A stretch of 64,000 nucleotides of DNA from Rubrivivax sp. (GTDB taxonomy: Bacteria; Pseudomonadota; Gammaproteobacteria; Burkholderiales; Burkholderiaceae_C): assembly GCA_016707445.1 (NCBI GenBank), contig JADJHR010000005.1, positions 496,001-560,000 of the forward strand. Direction: 5' to 3'. Below, in pieces: positions 1 to 7,838 of this stretch. The translations under genes and the position numbers were made by a program. Each line of letters starts with the position of its first letter. The first letter of the stretch is position 1. The notes under the pieces were generated by a model, which was not told where the DNA came from, made no database searches, and was given only the letters and a program-made list of their open reading frames with translations.

Positions 1-1
1 T

Positions 2-1090
2 GGCGCGGCGATGAACGCCGAGCAGGTCGATGAACGCGCGGCCGCCGACCCCGAAACGCTGGTGCTAGAAGCCTTCATCGCGCAGCACTACATCGGCCAG
101 CCGGTGCCGCCACTGCTGGTGCTCAACCATGCGGTGGACCCTGCCTTGATCGGCGCGCTGGCCGAGGCCGCCGGCACCCGCGTGCGCACGCTGCATCAGC
201 CGCGCGAACAGCGGCGCATCTGGCTGGACATGGCGATCAAGGGCGCCGAGCTGGCGCTGGCGCGGCTGCTGGCCGAAGAGGGCTCGCAGCGAGCGCGCAC
301 GCGCGCCCTGATCGAGGCGCTGGACCTCGACATCGCCGACCCCGACCGCCTGCGCATCGAGTGCTTCGACGTCAGCCACACCGCCGGCGAAGCCGCGCAG
401 GCCAGCTGCGTGGTCTACGAAGACCACCAGATGCAGAGCAGCCAGTACCGACGTTTCAACATCGAAGGCATCACCGGCGGCGACGACTACGCGGCGATGC
501 GCCAGGTGCTGACCAGGCGCTACGCCAAGTTGGCCGAAGCCGCGGCGCGTGCCGTCGACGAAGCGCCCGTGGCGGTGGTCACCGAAGGGGTTGCCGATCC
601 CAAACCCGATGCGGTGCCCACTGTCAAGCCGGCCCGAGCGCGACTGCCCGACCTGGTGCTGGTGGACGGCGGGCGCGGCCAGGTGTCGATGGCGCGCGAG
701 GTGTTCCAGGATCTCGGCCTGGACATCGCGCTCATCGTCGGCGTCGAAAAGGGCGCGGGCCGCAAGGTCGGGCTGGAAGAGCTGGTGTTTGCCGACGGCA
801 GGCCCAAGCTCTGGCTGGGCCACGATTCGGCGGCGCTGATGCTGGTGGCGCAGATCCGCGACGAGGCGCATCGTTTTGCCATCACCGGCATGCGTGCGCG
901 GCGTGCCAGCGTGCGCACCGGGGCCAGCCGGCTTGAGGAGATCGCGGGCGTGGGTCCGCGCAAACGAGCGCGGCTGCTGCAGCGCTTTGGCGGCGTGCGC
1001 GGGGTCGGCAACGCCAGCGTCGAAGATCTGGCCAGTGTCGAAGGCATCTCGTTGCAACTGGCCGAGGAGATCTACCGTGCATTGCACTGA
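2..1090 (+). CDS. uvrC: UvrABC system protein C (3' part, start outside window)
   Basis: This is the C-terminal 60% or so of UvrC, the nuclease that makes both incisions around a lesion marked by UvrA/UvrB in nucleotide excision repair. The reading frame is open from the window edge, so the true start lies upstream; the ATG at position 11 is internal. Visible parts are the RNase H-like endonuclease domain with the FDVSH acidic motif (near 366), the LVDGG motif (near 660) and the DEAHRFAI segment (near 860), then the tandem helix-hairpin-helix DNA-binding tail ([16 protein letters not shown]). The stop overlaps the start region of the next gene, and pgsA follows, an arrangement common in proteobacteria. 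Confidence 0.97.
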   Translation, partial: GAAMNAEQVDERAAADPETLVLEAFIAQHYIGQPVPPLLVLNHAVDPALIGALAEAAGTRVRTLHQPREQRRIWLDMAIKGAELALARLLAEEGSQRARTRALIEALDLDIADPDRLRIECFDVSHTAGEAAQASCVVYEDHQMQSSQYRRFNIEGITGGDDYAAMRQVLTRRYAKLAEAAARAVDEAPVAVVTEGVADPKPDAVPTVKPARARLPDLVLVDGGRGQVSMAREVFQDLGLDIALIVGVEKGAGRKVGLEELVFADGRPKLWLGHDSAALMLVAQIRDEAHRFAITGMRARRASVRTGASRLEEIAGVGPRKRARLLQRFGGVRGVGNASVEDLASVEGISLQLAEEIYRALH

Positions 1091-1646
1091 ACACCGGCTG
1101 CGGCTGTGCCTTGCGATGGGGCTGATGCCGCTGCTGCTGGTGGCCTGCGGGTCGACATCGTCGACTTCTGCACCTTCACCAGCCTCGACCCCTGCGGCTG
1201 CAGCCCCGCCTCTTCCTGCTGCCGCGCCTACCGTGCCGGCAGCGCCACCGGCCGTGGCCGCGCCGGCGCGCACACCGATTGCCACGGCCCGGCGGCAGCC
1301 GCTGGGCCCGCCGTTGGCGGCACGCAACTGGAACGAGTTTCGCGCCCAGGCGGCGAACCGGCTGGTGCAGGCGCATCCCGACAGCACCTACATGGGCCCG
1401 GTGGCCGAGCCCTTGCTGGCGATCCCCGTGCTCGAGATTGAGCTCAATGCCGATGGCAGCGTGCGCCGGGTGCAGGTGTTGCGTCATCCGCGCCAGGCCA
1501 AGGACACGACCCAGCTGGCCATCGACGCCGTGCAGCGCGCCGCGCCATACGGTTCGATGACCCTGCTGCCCAGGCCCTGGAAGTGGGTCGAGGTGTTCCT
1601 GTTCAACGACGATCGACGGTTCAAGCCACGCGAACTCGACCATTGA
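1077..1646 (+). CDS. small lipoprotein with TonB-C-like domain
   Basis: Predicted lipoprotein of 189 aa. A GTG at 1077 overlaps the end of uvrC by 14 nt and gives an N-terminus with basic residues, a hydrophobic core and a lipobox ending LVAC. The ATG at 1116 would leave almost no charged N-region, so I prefer the GTG. After the Cys comes a 60-residue Ala/Pro/Thr-rich linker. A compact C-terminal domain (from about 1400) follows, whose pattern of a strand, [15 protein letters not shown], then a helix, resembles the TonB C-terminal fold that contacts outer-membrane or cell-wall partners. Its specific function is unknown. It sits between uvrC and pgsA on the same strand. Confidence 0.75.
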   Translation: MHCTEHRLRLCLAMGLMPLLLVACGSTSSTSAPSPASTPAAAAPPLPAAAPTVPAAPPAVAAPARTPIATARRQPLGPPLAARNWNEFRAQAANRLVQAHPDSTYMGPVAEPLLAIPVLEIELNADGSVRRVQVLRHPRQAKDTTQLAIDAVQRAAPYGSMTLLPRPWKWVEVFLFNDDRRFKPRELDH

Positions 1647-1713
1647 TGTGGGCGGCAACCCGCTCCGCAACGGTCACCGCCGACCATGGCGGCGCTTTGG
1701 GCACAATCGCACC

Positions 1714-2280
1714 ATGTTCCTGACGGTTCCGACGCTGTTGACCTGGGCCCGTATCGTGGCCATTCCGCTCATCGTCGGGGTCTATTACCTGCCGCTGGAC
1801 GCCGCGATGCGCAACCTGGTGGCCACGGTGATGTTCGTGTTCTTCGCGCTCACCGACTGGCTCGACGGCTGGCTGGCGCGCAAGCTCAACCAGACCTCGG
1901 CCTTTGGCGCCTTTCTCGACCCGGTGGCCGACAAGTTCCTGATCTGTGCGGCGCTGCTGGTGCTGGTGCAGCTGAACCGCGTGAATGCACTGGTGGCGCT
2001 GGTCATCATCGGGCGCGAGATCGCGATCTCGGCGCTGCGCGAGTGGATGGCCCAGATCGGTGCCTCTCGCAGCGTGGCCGTGCACATGCTGGGCAAGCTC
2101 AAGACGATGACGCAGATGACTGCCATCCCCTTCCTGCTGTACGACGGTCCGCTGTTCGGCGTCATCGACACCCGGCTGTGGGGCACCGTGCTGATCTACA
2201 TCGCCGCGCTGCTGACGGTGTGGTCGATGGTCTACTACATGCGCAAGGCGATCCCGGAGATCCGCGCCAAGGTGCGTTGA
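1714..2280 (+). CDS. pgsA: CDP-diacylglycerol--glycerol-3-phosphate 3-phosphatidyltransferase
   Basis: Phosphatidylglycerophosphate synthase, 188 aa, an integral membrane enzyme that joins CDP-diacylglycerol and glycerol-3-phosphate, the committed step to phosphatidylglycerol. The CDP-alcohol phosphatidyltransferase signature is complete between about 1858 and 1935: DGWLAR, then after eight residues G, then LDPVADK with both Asp. Several hydrophobic helices follow and the C-terminus is basic (MRKAIPEIRAKVR), as usual for PgsA. The start MFLTVPTLLTWARI matches the family; the frame is open upstream to 1648, but that extension has no family character. Confidence 0.96.
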   Translation: MFLTVPTLLTWARIVAIPLIVGVYYLPLDAAMRNLVATVMFVFFALTDWLDGWLARKLNQTSAFGAFLDPVADKFLICAALLVLVQLNRVNALVALVIIGREIAISALREWMAQIGASRSVAVHMLGKLKTMTQMTAIPFLLYDGPLFGVIDTRLWGTVLIYIAALLTVWSMVYYMRKAIPEIRAKVR

Positions 2281-2290
2281 TCCCGCACCA

Positions 2291-3205
2291 ATGAGTTCGA
2301 CCGACCGCTTGCCCGCCGGCGCTGCCGACAACGCCTGGGTGCAGGCCATGCCCGCGGTCTTCGTGCTGATCTGGAGCACCGGTTTCGTCGTCGCCCGCCT
2401 GGGCATGCCACATGCACCGCCGTTCGGTTTCCTGACCTGGCGCTATGCGATGTCGCTGCTGCTGTTTGTGCTGTGGGCCGGGCTGGCCCGTGCTGCCTGG
2501 CCGCAGGGCCGTTCGCAATGGCTGCACCTGGCGGTCACCGGCGTGCTGATGCATGGCGGCTACCTGGGCGGTGTGTGGTCGGCCGTCAAGGCCGGGCTGG
2601 GTGCCGGTACGGTGGCGCTGATCGTCGGGCTGCAACCGCTGATCACCGCGGTCTGGATGTCGGCCCAGGGGCCTGCGCACAGCGTCAACGCACGTCAATG
2701 GTTGGGCCTGGCGATGGGCCTGGCCGGTCTGCTGCTGGTCGTGCTGGACAAGCTGGGCGCCGGTCAGGCCACGGCTGCCAACCTGGCGATGGCGCTGGCC
2801 GCACTGGCCAGCATCACCGCCGGCACGCTGTACCAGAAGCGCTGGCTGGCGCCCTGCGACGTGCGCAGCGCCGTGGTGGTGCAACTGCTGGCCGCACTGG
2901 TGGTCAGTGCACCGCTGGCTTTGCTGGAAACCGAGGCGATGGACTGGCACCGCGACCTCGTGCTGGCCATGGGCTGGTCGGTGTTCGCGCTCACCCTGGG
3001 CGGCAGTTCGCTGCTGTATCTGCTGATCCAGCGTGGTGCGGCCACGCGCGTCAGCAGTCTGATGTACCTGGTGCCGCCCTGTACCGCGATCATGGCCTGG
3101 CTGATGTTCGACGAGCCGATCACGGTGCGCGTGGTGGCCGGCGTGGTGATCACCGCCGCCGGTGTCAGCCTCGTCTTGCGCGACGGTCCGACGCGCAGCC
3201 GCTGA
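2291..3205 (+). CDS. EamA/DMT-family transporter
   Basis: Inner-membrane transporter of the drug/metabolite superfamily, 304 aa with about ten hydrophobic helices in two EamA repeats. Family hallmarks are the early IWSTGFVVARLG segment and the second-repeat motif around TRVSSLMYLVPPCTAIMAWLMFDEPIT near 3050-3120. Such proteins usually export amino acids or other small metabolites; the substrate cannot be read from sequence. It starts 10 nt after pgsA and probably shares its transcript. Confidence 0.9.
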   Translation: MSSTDRLPAGAADNAWVQAMPAVFVLIWSTGFVVARLGMPHAPPFGFLTWRYAMSLLLFVLWAGLARAAWPQGRSQWLHLAVTGVLMHGGYLGGVWSAVKAGLGAGTVALIVGLQPLITAVWMSAQGPAHSVNARQWLGLAMGLAGLLLVVLDKLGAGQATAANLAMALAALASITAGTLYQKRWLAPCDVRSAVVVQLLAALVVSAPLALLETEAMDWHRDLVLAMGWSVFALTLGGSSLLYLLIQRGAATRVSSLMYLVPPCTAIMAWLMFDEPITVRVVAGVVITAAGVSLVLRDGPTRSR

Positions 3206-3307
3206 CGCCGTGGCTGTGACGCATTTGTCAAGCGGGCAAGCCCGGGATTTCAGCGCGCAACAGAGAGCGGCAGCCGCAAATGCAGGGCATAGAATCCCGC
3301 CTGTTGC

Positions 3308-3336
3308 TTGACACTGCCGAGGCCCACGGCTGTAAT
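3308..3336 (+). promoter_or_regulatory. sigma70-type promoter for the HU gene
   Basis: TTGACA at 3308-3313 is an exact -35 consensus and TGTAAT at 3331-3336 is one base from TATAAT, with a 17-bp spacer. It lies about 90 nt before the GTG start of the HU gene, so that mRNA would have a leader of roughly 80 nt. Confidence 0.75.
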
Positions 3337-3422
3337 GTTTGACCTGCTCGGCAGGTACGGCAAGACGGGCATGCAACCTGTGGCAGACCCAGCACGCGCA
3401 GACCTTGAGAGGGGGTAAGGAC

Positions 3423-3692
3423 GTGAACAAGACGGAACTGATCGAGCACATCGCCAAGCAGGCCGACATCTCCAAGGCTGCGGCGACGCGCGCGCTAGAG
3501 GCGCTGATCGGCGGCGTGAAAACCACCTTGAAGAAGAACGGCAGTGTCGCCATCGCGGGTTTCGGCACCTTTGCCGTCACCAAGCGCGCGGCGCGCACCG
3601 GCCGCAACCCGCGCACCGGTGACGCGATCAAGATCAAGGCCGCCAAGGTTCCGAAGTTCCGTCCGGGCAAGGCGCTGAAGGACGCGCTCTGA
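3423..3692 (+). CDS. hupB: HU-family DNA-binding protein
   Basis: Histone-like nucleoid protein of 89 aa that binds and bends DNA as a dimer. The sequence shows the N-terminal helix pair ([27 protein letters not shown]), then the beta-arm signature around [21 protein letters not shown] and a Lys-rich end ([18 protein letters not shown]). I choose the GTG at 3423 because it gives the usual family N-terminus and is preceded by a purine-rich GAGGGGGTAAGG ribosome site. Upstream in-frame codons are unrelated. In Burkholderiales an HU gene commonly precedes tRNA-Val and ppiD, as here. Confidence 0.95.
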   Translation: MNKTELIEHIAKQADISKAAATRALEALIGGVKTTLKKNGSVAIAGFGTFAVTKRAARTGRNPRTGDAIKIKAAKVPKFRPGKALKDAL

Positions 3693-3700
3693 AGCGTTCG

Positions 3701-3730
3701 CCGCTGCGGTCCGCTGCGGTCCGCTGCGGG
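3701..3730 (+). repeat. three tandem 10-bp repeats
   Basis: Three head-to-tail copies of CCGCTGCGGT (last base of the third is G) fill the space just after the HU stop codon. The unit is partly self-complementary (CCGC/GCGG), so the array could fold as small hairpins in the RNA between HU and tRNA-Val. Confidence 0.85.
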
Positions 3731-3754
3731 ACGTGCCGGTGCAAGTCGAATCCG

Positions 3755-3830
3755 GGGTGCTTAGCTCAGCCGGTAGAGCGGCGCCCTTACAAGGCGTAGG
3801 TCGGCGGTTCGAACCCGTCAGCACCCACCA
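3755..3830 (+). tRNA. tRNA-Val (anticodon TAC)
   Basis: A 76-nt cloverleaf with CCA encoded. The acceptor arms GGGTGCT and AGCACCC pair perfectly. The D-arm is GCTC...GAGC, the anticodon loop is CTTACAA with TAC at its centre, and the T-loop is TTCGAAC. It reads GUA and other valine codons. Confidence 0.96.
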
Positions 3831-3900
3831 CCTCCAGATGCCGGGCGCGTGCCCGGCAGACGGCTAAAATCCCGCCGGGCCGTCGGCCTGGCCCCGAAGC

Positions 3901-3930
3901 AAGGCGAACCGCGGTTCGCCTTTGTCGTTT
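3901..3930 (+). terminator. Rho-independent terminator after tRNA-Val
   Basis: A perfect 22-nt palindrome (AAGGCGAACC paired with GGTTCGCCTT, GC at the centre) is followed by TTTGTCGTTT. It lies between tRNA-Val and ppiD and should end the HU/tRNA transcript. Confidence 0.75.
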
Positions 3931-3993
3931 CTTCGCGTTCACCCTCCACACGCTGCAGATGCGGCGGCTGCACCTGCGCAAGGCCCCTGACCC

Positions 3994-5901
3994 ATGTTCG
4001 ATTTCATCCGCACGCATTCGAGATTGATGCTGGGCCTGATGGTCCTGTTGATCTTCCCGTCATTCGTCTTCTTCGGCATCCAGGGTTACTCGGGCTTCAC
4101 CGATGGCGCCACGGCCGACGCGGCCGTGGTCGACGGGCGGGGTATCACGCGTGGCGAGTGGGATGCCGCCCACCAGCGGCAGGTCGAACGCATGCGCCGG
4201 CAGATGCCCAACGTCGACGTCAAGCTGTTCGACACGCCTGAACTCAAGCGTCAGACGCTGGACGCCTTGATCCAGGACCATGTGCTGCGCCTGGCGGCCA
4301 ACCAGTTGCACCTGTCGCCCAGCAACGAAAGGCTGCAGCGGCTGTTTGCCACCGACCCGGCGATGGCCGGCCTGCGCAACCCGGATGGCAGCGTCAACCG
4401 CGACATGCTGGCGTCGCAAGGCTTGAACTCCGAGCAGTTCGCCGAACAGCTGCGCAACGATTACGCCGTGCAGCAGGTGCTGGGTGGCATCGCCAATGCC
4501 AGATTCATCACGCCGGAGACCGCCGCGCTGGGACTCGACGCCCTGCTGCAGCGTCGCGAGATCCAGTTCGAGCGCTTCGATCCGGCCGCCTACACGAGCA
4601 AGGTCAATCCGACCGACGCTGAACTGGCGGCCTACCACAAGGCCCACGAGAAGGACTTCGTGGCGCCCGAGCGCGCGACCATCGAGTACGTCGTGCTCGA
4701 CCTGGCGACGGTCGGCAAGGACATCCCATTGCCCGAGGCCGAACTGCGCAAGTACTACGACGAGAACATCGCACGCTACACCACCGCTGAAGAGCGCCGC
4801 GCCAGCCACATCCTGATCAAGTCTGACAAGGACCAGCCGGCGGCCGAGCGTGCCAAGGCCAAGGCCCGTGCCGAGGCCGTGCTGGCTGAGGTGCGCAAGT
4901 CGCCAGACACCTTTGCCGAGCTGGCGCGCAAGCAGTCCGAAGACACCGGCTCGGCCGGGCAGGGCGGTGATCTGGACTTCTTTGGTCGTGGCGCCATGGT
5001 CAAGCCTTTCGAGGACGCGGTCTTCGCAATGAAGCCCGGCGAAACCAGCAACGTGATCGAAAGCGATTTTGGCTACCACGTGATCAAGCTGACCGGCGTG
5101 CGCGGCGGCGAACGAAAACCCTTCGACCAGGTGCGCGGCGAGATCGAAGCCGAGGTGCGCAAGGGCCTGGCGCAGAAGCGCTATGCCGAGGCGGCCGAGC
5201 AGTTCACCGAGACCGTCTATCAGCAGTACGACAGCCTGCAGCCGGTGATCGACAAGCTGAAGCTGGAAAGGCGCACGGCCGTGGTGGCGCGTGCACCGGC
5301 GCCGGGTGCCAGTGGCGCGCTGGCGTCCGAGAAACTGTTGGCTGCGGTGTTTGGCAACGAGGCGCTGAAGAACAAGCGCAACACCGACGCGGTGGAGATC
5401 GGGCCCAATCAACTGGCATCGGCGCGAGTCGACAAATACGAGCCTGCCCGCAACCTGCCGCTGGCCGAGGTGCTGCCGCGCGTGCGTGCAGCCGTGGTGG
5501 CCGAGCAGGCCGCTGCACTGGCGCGCAAGGACGGGCTGGCCAAGCTGGCCGCCGTGCGCGCGTCAGACGCGGCCTTGCCGGGGACGGCCACCATCTCGCG
5601 CAGCCAGACGCAGAACCTGCCGCGCAGCGTGATCGACGCCGCCCTGCGCGCCGATCTGAGCAAGGGCCCGGTCGTGGTGGGCGAGGACCTGGGGGCACAG
5701 GGCTACGTGGTCATGCGTGTCTTGAAGCTGCTGCCGCGCGAGCCGCTGCCCGGCGGCGATGGCCCGCTGACCGCACAGGTTGCACAAGCCTGGGCCGCCG
5801 TCGAGTCCGAGGCCTACCTTGAAGCATTGAAGAAGCGCTTCAAGGCCCAGGTCAAGCCCGACGTGGTGGCACAGGTCCTGCGGGGTGCGTCGGCGCCCTG
5901 A
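3994..5901 (+). CDS. ppiD: SurA N-terminal / PpiD-type peptidyl-prolyl isomerase
   Basis: Inner-membrane-anchored periplasmic folding factor of 635 aa. A short cytosolic N-terminus (MFDFIRTHSRLM) precedes one membrane helix (about residues 11-31), then the SurA-N-like chaperone region. A parvulin domain follows at about residues 265-365, recognisable from RRASHILIK, the GQGGDLDFFGRG turn and DFGYHVIKLTG. The last 270 residues form the C-terminal chaperone part. PpiD helps newly exported proteins leave the Sec translocon. The start agrees with the family, and position after HU and tRNA-Val is typical of Burkholderiales. Confidence 0.94.
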   Translation: MFDFIRTHSRLMLGLMVLLIFPSFVFFGIQGYSGFTDGATADAAVVDGRGITRGEWDAAHQRQVERMRRQMPNVDVKLFDTPELKRQTLDALIQDHVLRLAANQLHLSPSNERLQRLFATDPAMAGLRNPDGSVNRDMLASQGLNSEQFAEQLRNDYAVQQVLGGIANARFITPETAALGLDALLQRREIQFERFDPAAYTSKVNPTDAELAAYHKAHEKDFVAPERATIEYVVLDLATVGKDIPLPEAELRKYYDENIARYTTAEERRASHILIKSDKDQPAAERAKAKARAEAVLAEVRKSPDTFAELARKQSEDTGSAGQGGDLDFFGRGAMVKPFEDAVFAMKPGETSNVIESDFGYHVIKLTGVRGGERKPFDQVRGEIEAEVRKGLAQKRYAEAAEQFTETVYQQYDSLQPVIDKLKLERRTAVVARAPAPGASGALASEKLLAAVFGNEALKNKRNTDAVEIGPNQLASARVDKYEPARNLPLAEVLPRVRAAVVAEQAAALARKDGLAKLAAVRASDAALPGTATISRSQTQNLPRSVIDAALRADLSKGPVVVGEDLGAQGYVVMRVLKLLPREPLPGGDGPLTAQVAQAWAAVESEAYLEALKKRFKAQVKPDVVAQVLRGASAP

Positions 5902-5917
5902 GCCCTGCGCAGCCCGC

Positions 5918-5923
5918 TATAAT
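5918..5923 (+). promoter_or_regulatory. -10 box of tRNA-His
   Basis: An exact TATAAT lies 12 nt before the first base of the tRNA. No good -35 match is seen 17 bp upstream, where the sequence is the end of ppiD. Confidence 0.65.
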
Positions 5924-5935
5924 TGCAGGCTCTAC

Positions 5936-6012
5936 GGTGGCTGTAGCTCAGTTGGTAGAGTCCCAGATTGTGATTCTGGTCGTCGCCGGTTCGAGTCCGG
6001 TCAGCCACCCCA
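5936..6012 (+). tRNA. tRNA-His (anticodon GTG)
   Basis: A 77-nt tRNA with CCA encoded and the extra 5' G (G-1) that marks histidine tRNAs. GGTGGCT pairs with AGCCACC, the anticodon loop is TTGTGAT with GTG, and the T-loop is TTCGAGT. Confidence 0.96.
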
Positions 6013-6191
6013 AGACTTCCTATCCGAATCAACGACCTGCGTGATTCGCCTCCCGACCTGGGGATGTGCAAGGAATGGTTTCGCGCCGAGTGCAATCCGC
6101 AGGCTGCTCATTTCGAGTGCGTTCTGCGAGCCATCCCGCGGCTTGACTGCTCTCAACGGTCTCGGCAGGGTGAAGGCCCACAGTCAGGGTC

Positions 6192-7760
6192 ATGACCACG
6201 CCCGACACTCCGACCGACCCGGCCGCCGCAGCCGAGGTGGTGGCTGCGCTGCGCCGCCGTCTGCAGGCGCGACACGGTGAGGTGCCGTTGATCGAAACGC
6301 ACATCTCGTGGGTGCTGCTGGCCGGTGCGCATGCCTACAAGCTGAAGAAGCCGGTTCGCCTGGGTTTTCTGGACTTCTCCACACTGGCCCAGCGCCGCCG
6401 CTACTGCGCCGACGAAGTGCGCCTGAATCGCCGCCTGGCCCCGACCTTGTACCTGGGCGTGGTGCCTGTGCGCGCTGGCGTGCGCGGCCCGTCGCTGCAC
6501 GGCCGTGGGCCGGTGGTCGAGTACGCGGTCAAGATGATGCGCATGGCACCCGGCTCGCTGGCCAGTGAACGGCTGGCGCAAGGGCGGCTGACGGCTGATG
6601 ACATGGAGCGGTTCGGTAGCCGGCTGGCCGATTTCCACGCCCGCTCGGCGGTGGCCCCGGCACACAGCGCCTATGGGAACCCCGAACGCATCCGGGTCGA
6701 CGCGCTGCAGGCCCTCGAGCGCCTGGCCGCGCTGGCGGAGCCTGCGGCCTGCACCCGCCTGCGCCGCTGGTTCGAGCAGCAGGCCACCCGCTTGTCACCA
6801 CGCTGGCAGGCCCGCTTGTCCGCCGGCCGCGTGCGCGAGGTGCATGGTGACCTGCACCTGGACAACGTGTTCCTGCAGGGCGACGAGATCACGGCATTCG
6901 ACTGCATCGAATTCGATCCCGCGATGCGCTGGATCGACGGCATGAACGACGCCTCGTTCCTGCTCATGGACCTGATGGCCCATGGTCGCGACGACCTCGG
7001 TTTTGCCTTTCTCGATGCCTATCTCGAGAGCGGCGGTGACCACGATGGCCTGGACCTGCTGCGCTTCTACATCGTCTACCGCGCCGTGGTGCGTGCGCTC
7101 GTGACGTCGCTGCGCGGCCGCCCTGCGCCCGGGGCGCCGCAGGCCGCTGCCTACCTGGCGCTGGCCGAGCGCCTGACCGCACCGCAGCCACCGGCGCTGC
7201 TGATCACGCATGGCCTGCCGGCATCGGGCAAGTCGCGGCTGACCCAGGCGCTGCTGCAGCGCGTCGGCGCCATCCGGCTGCGTTCTGACGTCGAGCGCAA
7301 GCGTCTGGCCGGGTTGGTGCCGCTGGCCGATTCGCGCGCTGGCGGCGACCTCTACACGGCCGCGACCACCGAGGCCACCTATACCCACCTGGCCCTGCTG
7401 GCGCGCCAGATCCTGGACGCCGGCTGGCCGGTGATCGTCGATGCCGCGTTCCTGCTGCGGTCGCAGCGCGATGAGTTTCGCGCCGTGGCTGCGCAGGCGG
7501 GCGCGCGCTTTGCCATCCTCGACTGCCAGGCGCCCATGGCCGTGCTGAGGCAGCGCGTGCTGGATCGCCGCGCGCGCGGCAATGACGCCTCCGAGGCCGA
7601 CGAATCGGTGCTGGTCCTGCTGGCCGCGCGGCAGCAGCCACTGGCCGATGATGAACGCGACCACACCTTGACCGTGCGCACCGATGAGGCAGTGGACCTG
7701 GATGCGTTGCACCGCGGCTGGCTGGATGCGGCGGTGCCGCCGGCTGGCCTTCGCCATTGA
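6192..7760 (+). CDS. bifunctional phosphotransferase-like / P-loop kinase protein
   Basis: Cytosolic protein of 522 aa with two kinase-type halves. Residues about 1-330 have an aminoglycoside-phosphotransferase-like fold: the catalytic HGDLHLDNV loop near 6845 and the metal-binding FDCIEFDP near 6900. From about residue 337 a second domain begins with a Walker A motif (GLPASGKSRL, near 7216) typical of gluconate- or zeta-like small kinases. Fusions of this kind are widespread and annotated as AAA or APH family proteins; the substrate is unknown. ATG 6192 follows a weak AGGG. It converges on the long rec operon, with 78 nt between the stops. Confidence 0.85.
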   Translation: MTTPDTPTDPAAAAEVVAALRRRLQARHGEVPLIETHISWVLLAGAHAYKLKKPVRLGFLDFSTLAQRRRYCADEVRLNRRLAPTLYLGVVPVRAGVRGPSLHGRGPVVEYAVKMMRMAPGSLASERLAQGRLTADDMERFGSRLADFHARSAVAPAHSAYGNPERIRVDALQALERLAALAEPAACTRLRRWFEQQATRLSPRWQARLSAGRVREVHGDLHLDNVFLQGDEITAFDCIEFDPAMRWIDGMNDASFLLMDLMAHGRDDLGFAFLDAYLESGGDHDGLDLLRFYIVYRAVVRALVTSLRGRPAPGAPQAAAYLALAERLTAPQPPALLITHGLPASGKSRLTQALLQRVGAIRLRSDVERKRLAGLVPLADSRAGGDLYTAATTEATYTHLALLARQILDAGWPVIVDAAFLLRSQRDEFRAVAAQAGARFAILDCQAPMAVLRQRVLDRRARGNDASEADESVLVLLAARQQPLADDERDHTLTVRTDEAVDLDALHRGWLDAAVPPAGLRH

Positions 7761-7838
7761 GGGTCAAGCTGGCGGTGTCCAGCGCGCCGGCATGGGCGCT
7801 TTCGGTCGTCAGCCGCGCCTCCGCACTGGTGAGCGCAG

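Noticed and set aside
2162..3670. A 502-codon − strand frame opposite the EamA and HU genes
   Set aside because: Antisense shadow across two clear genes and a promoter.
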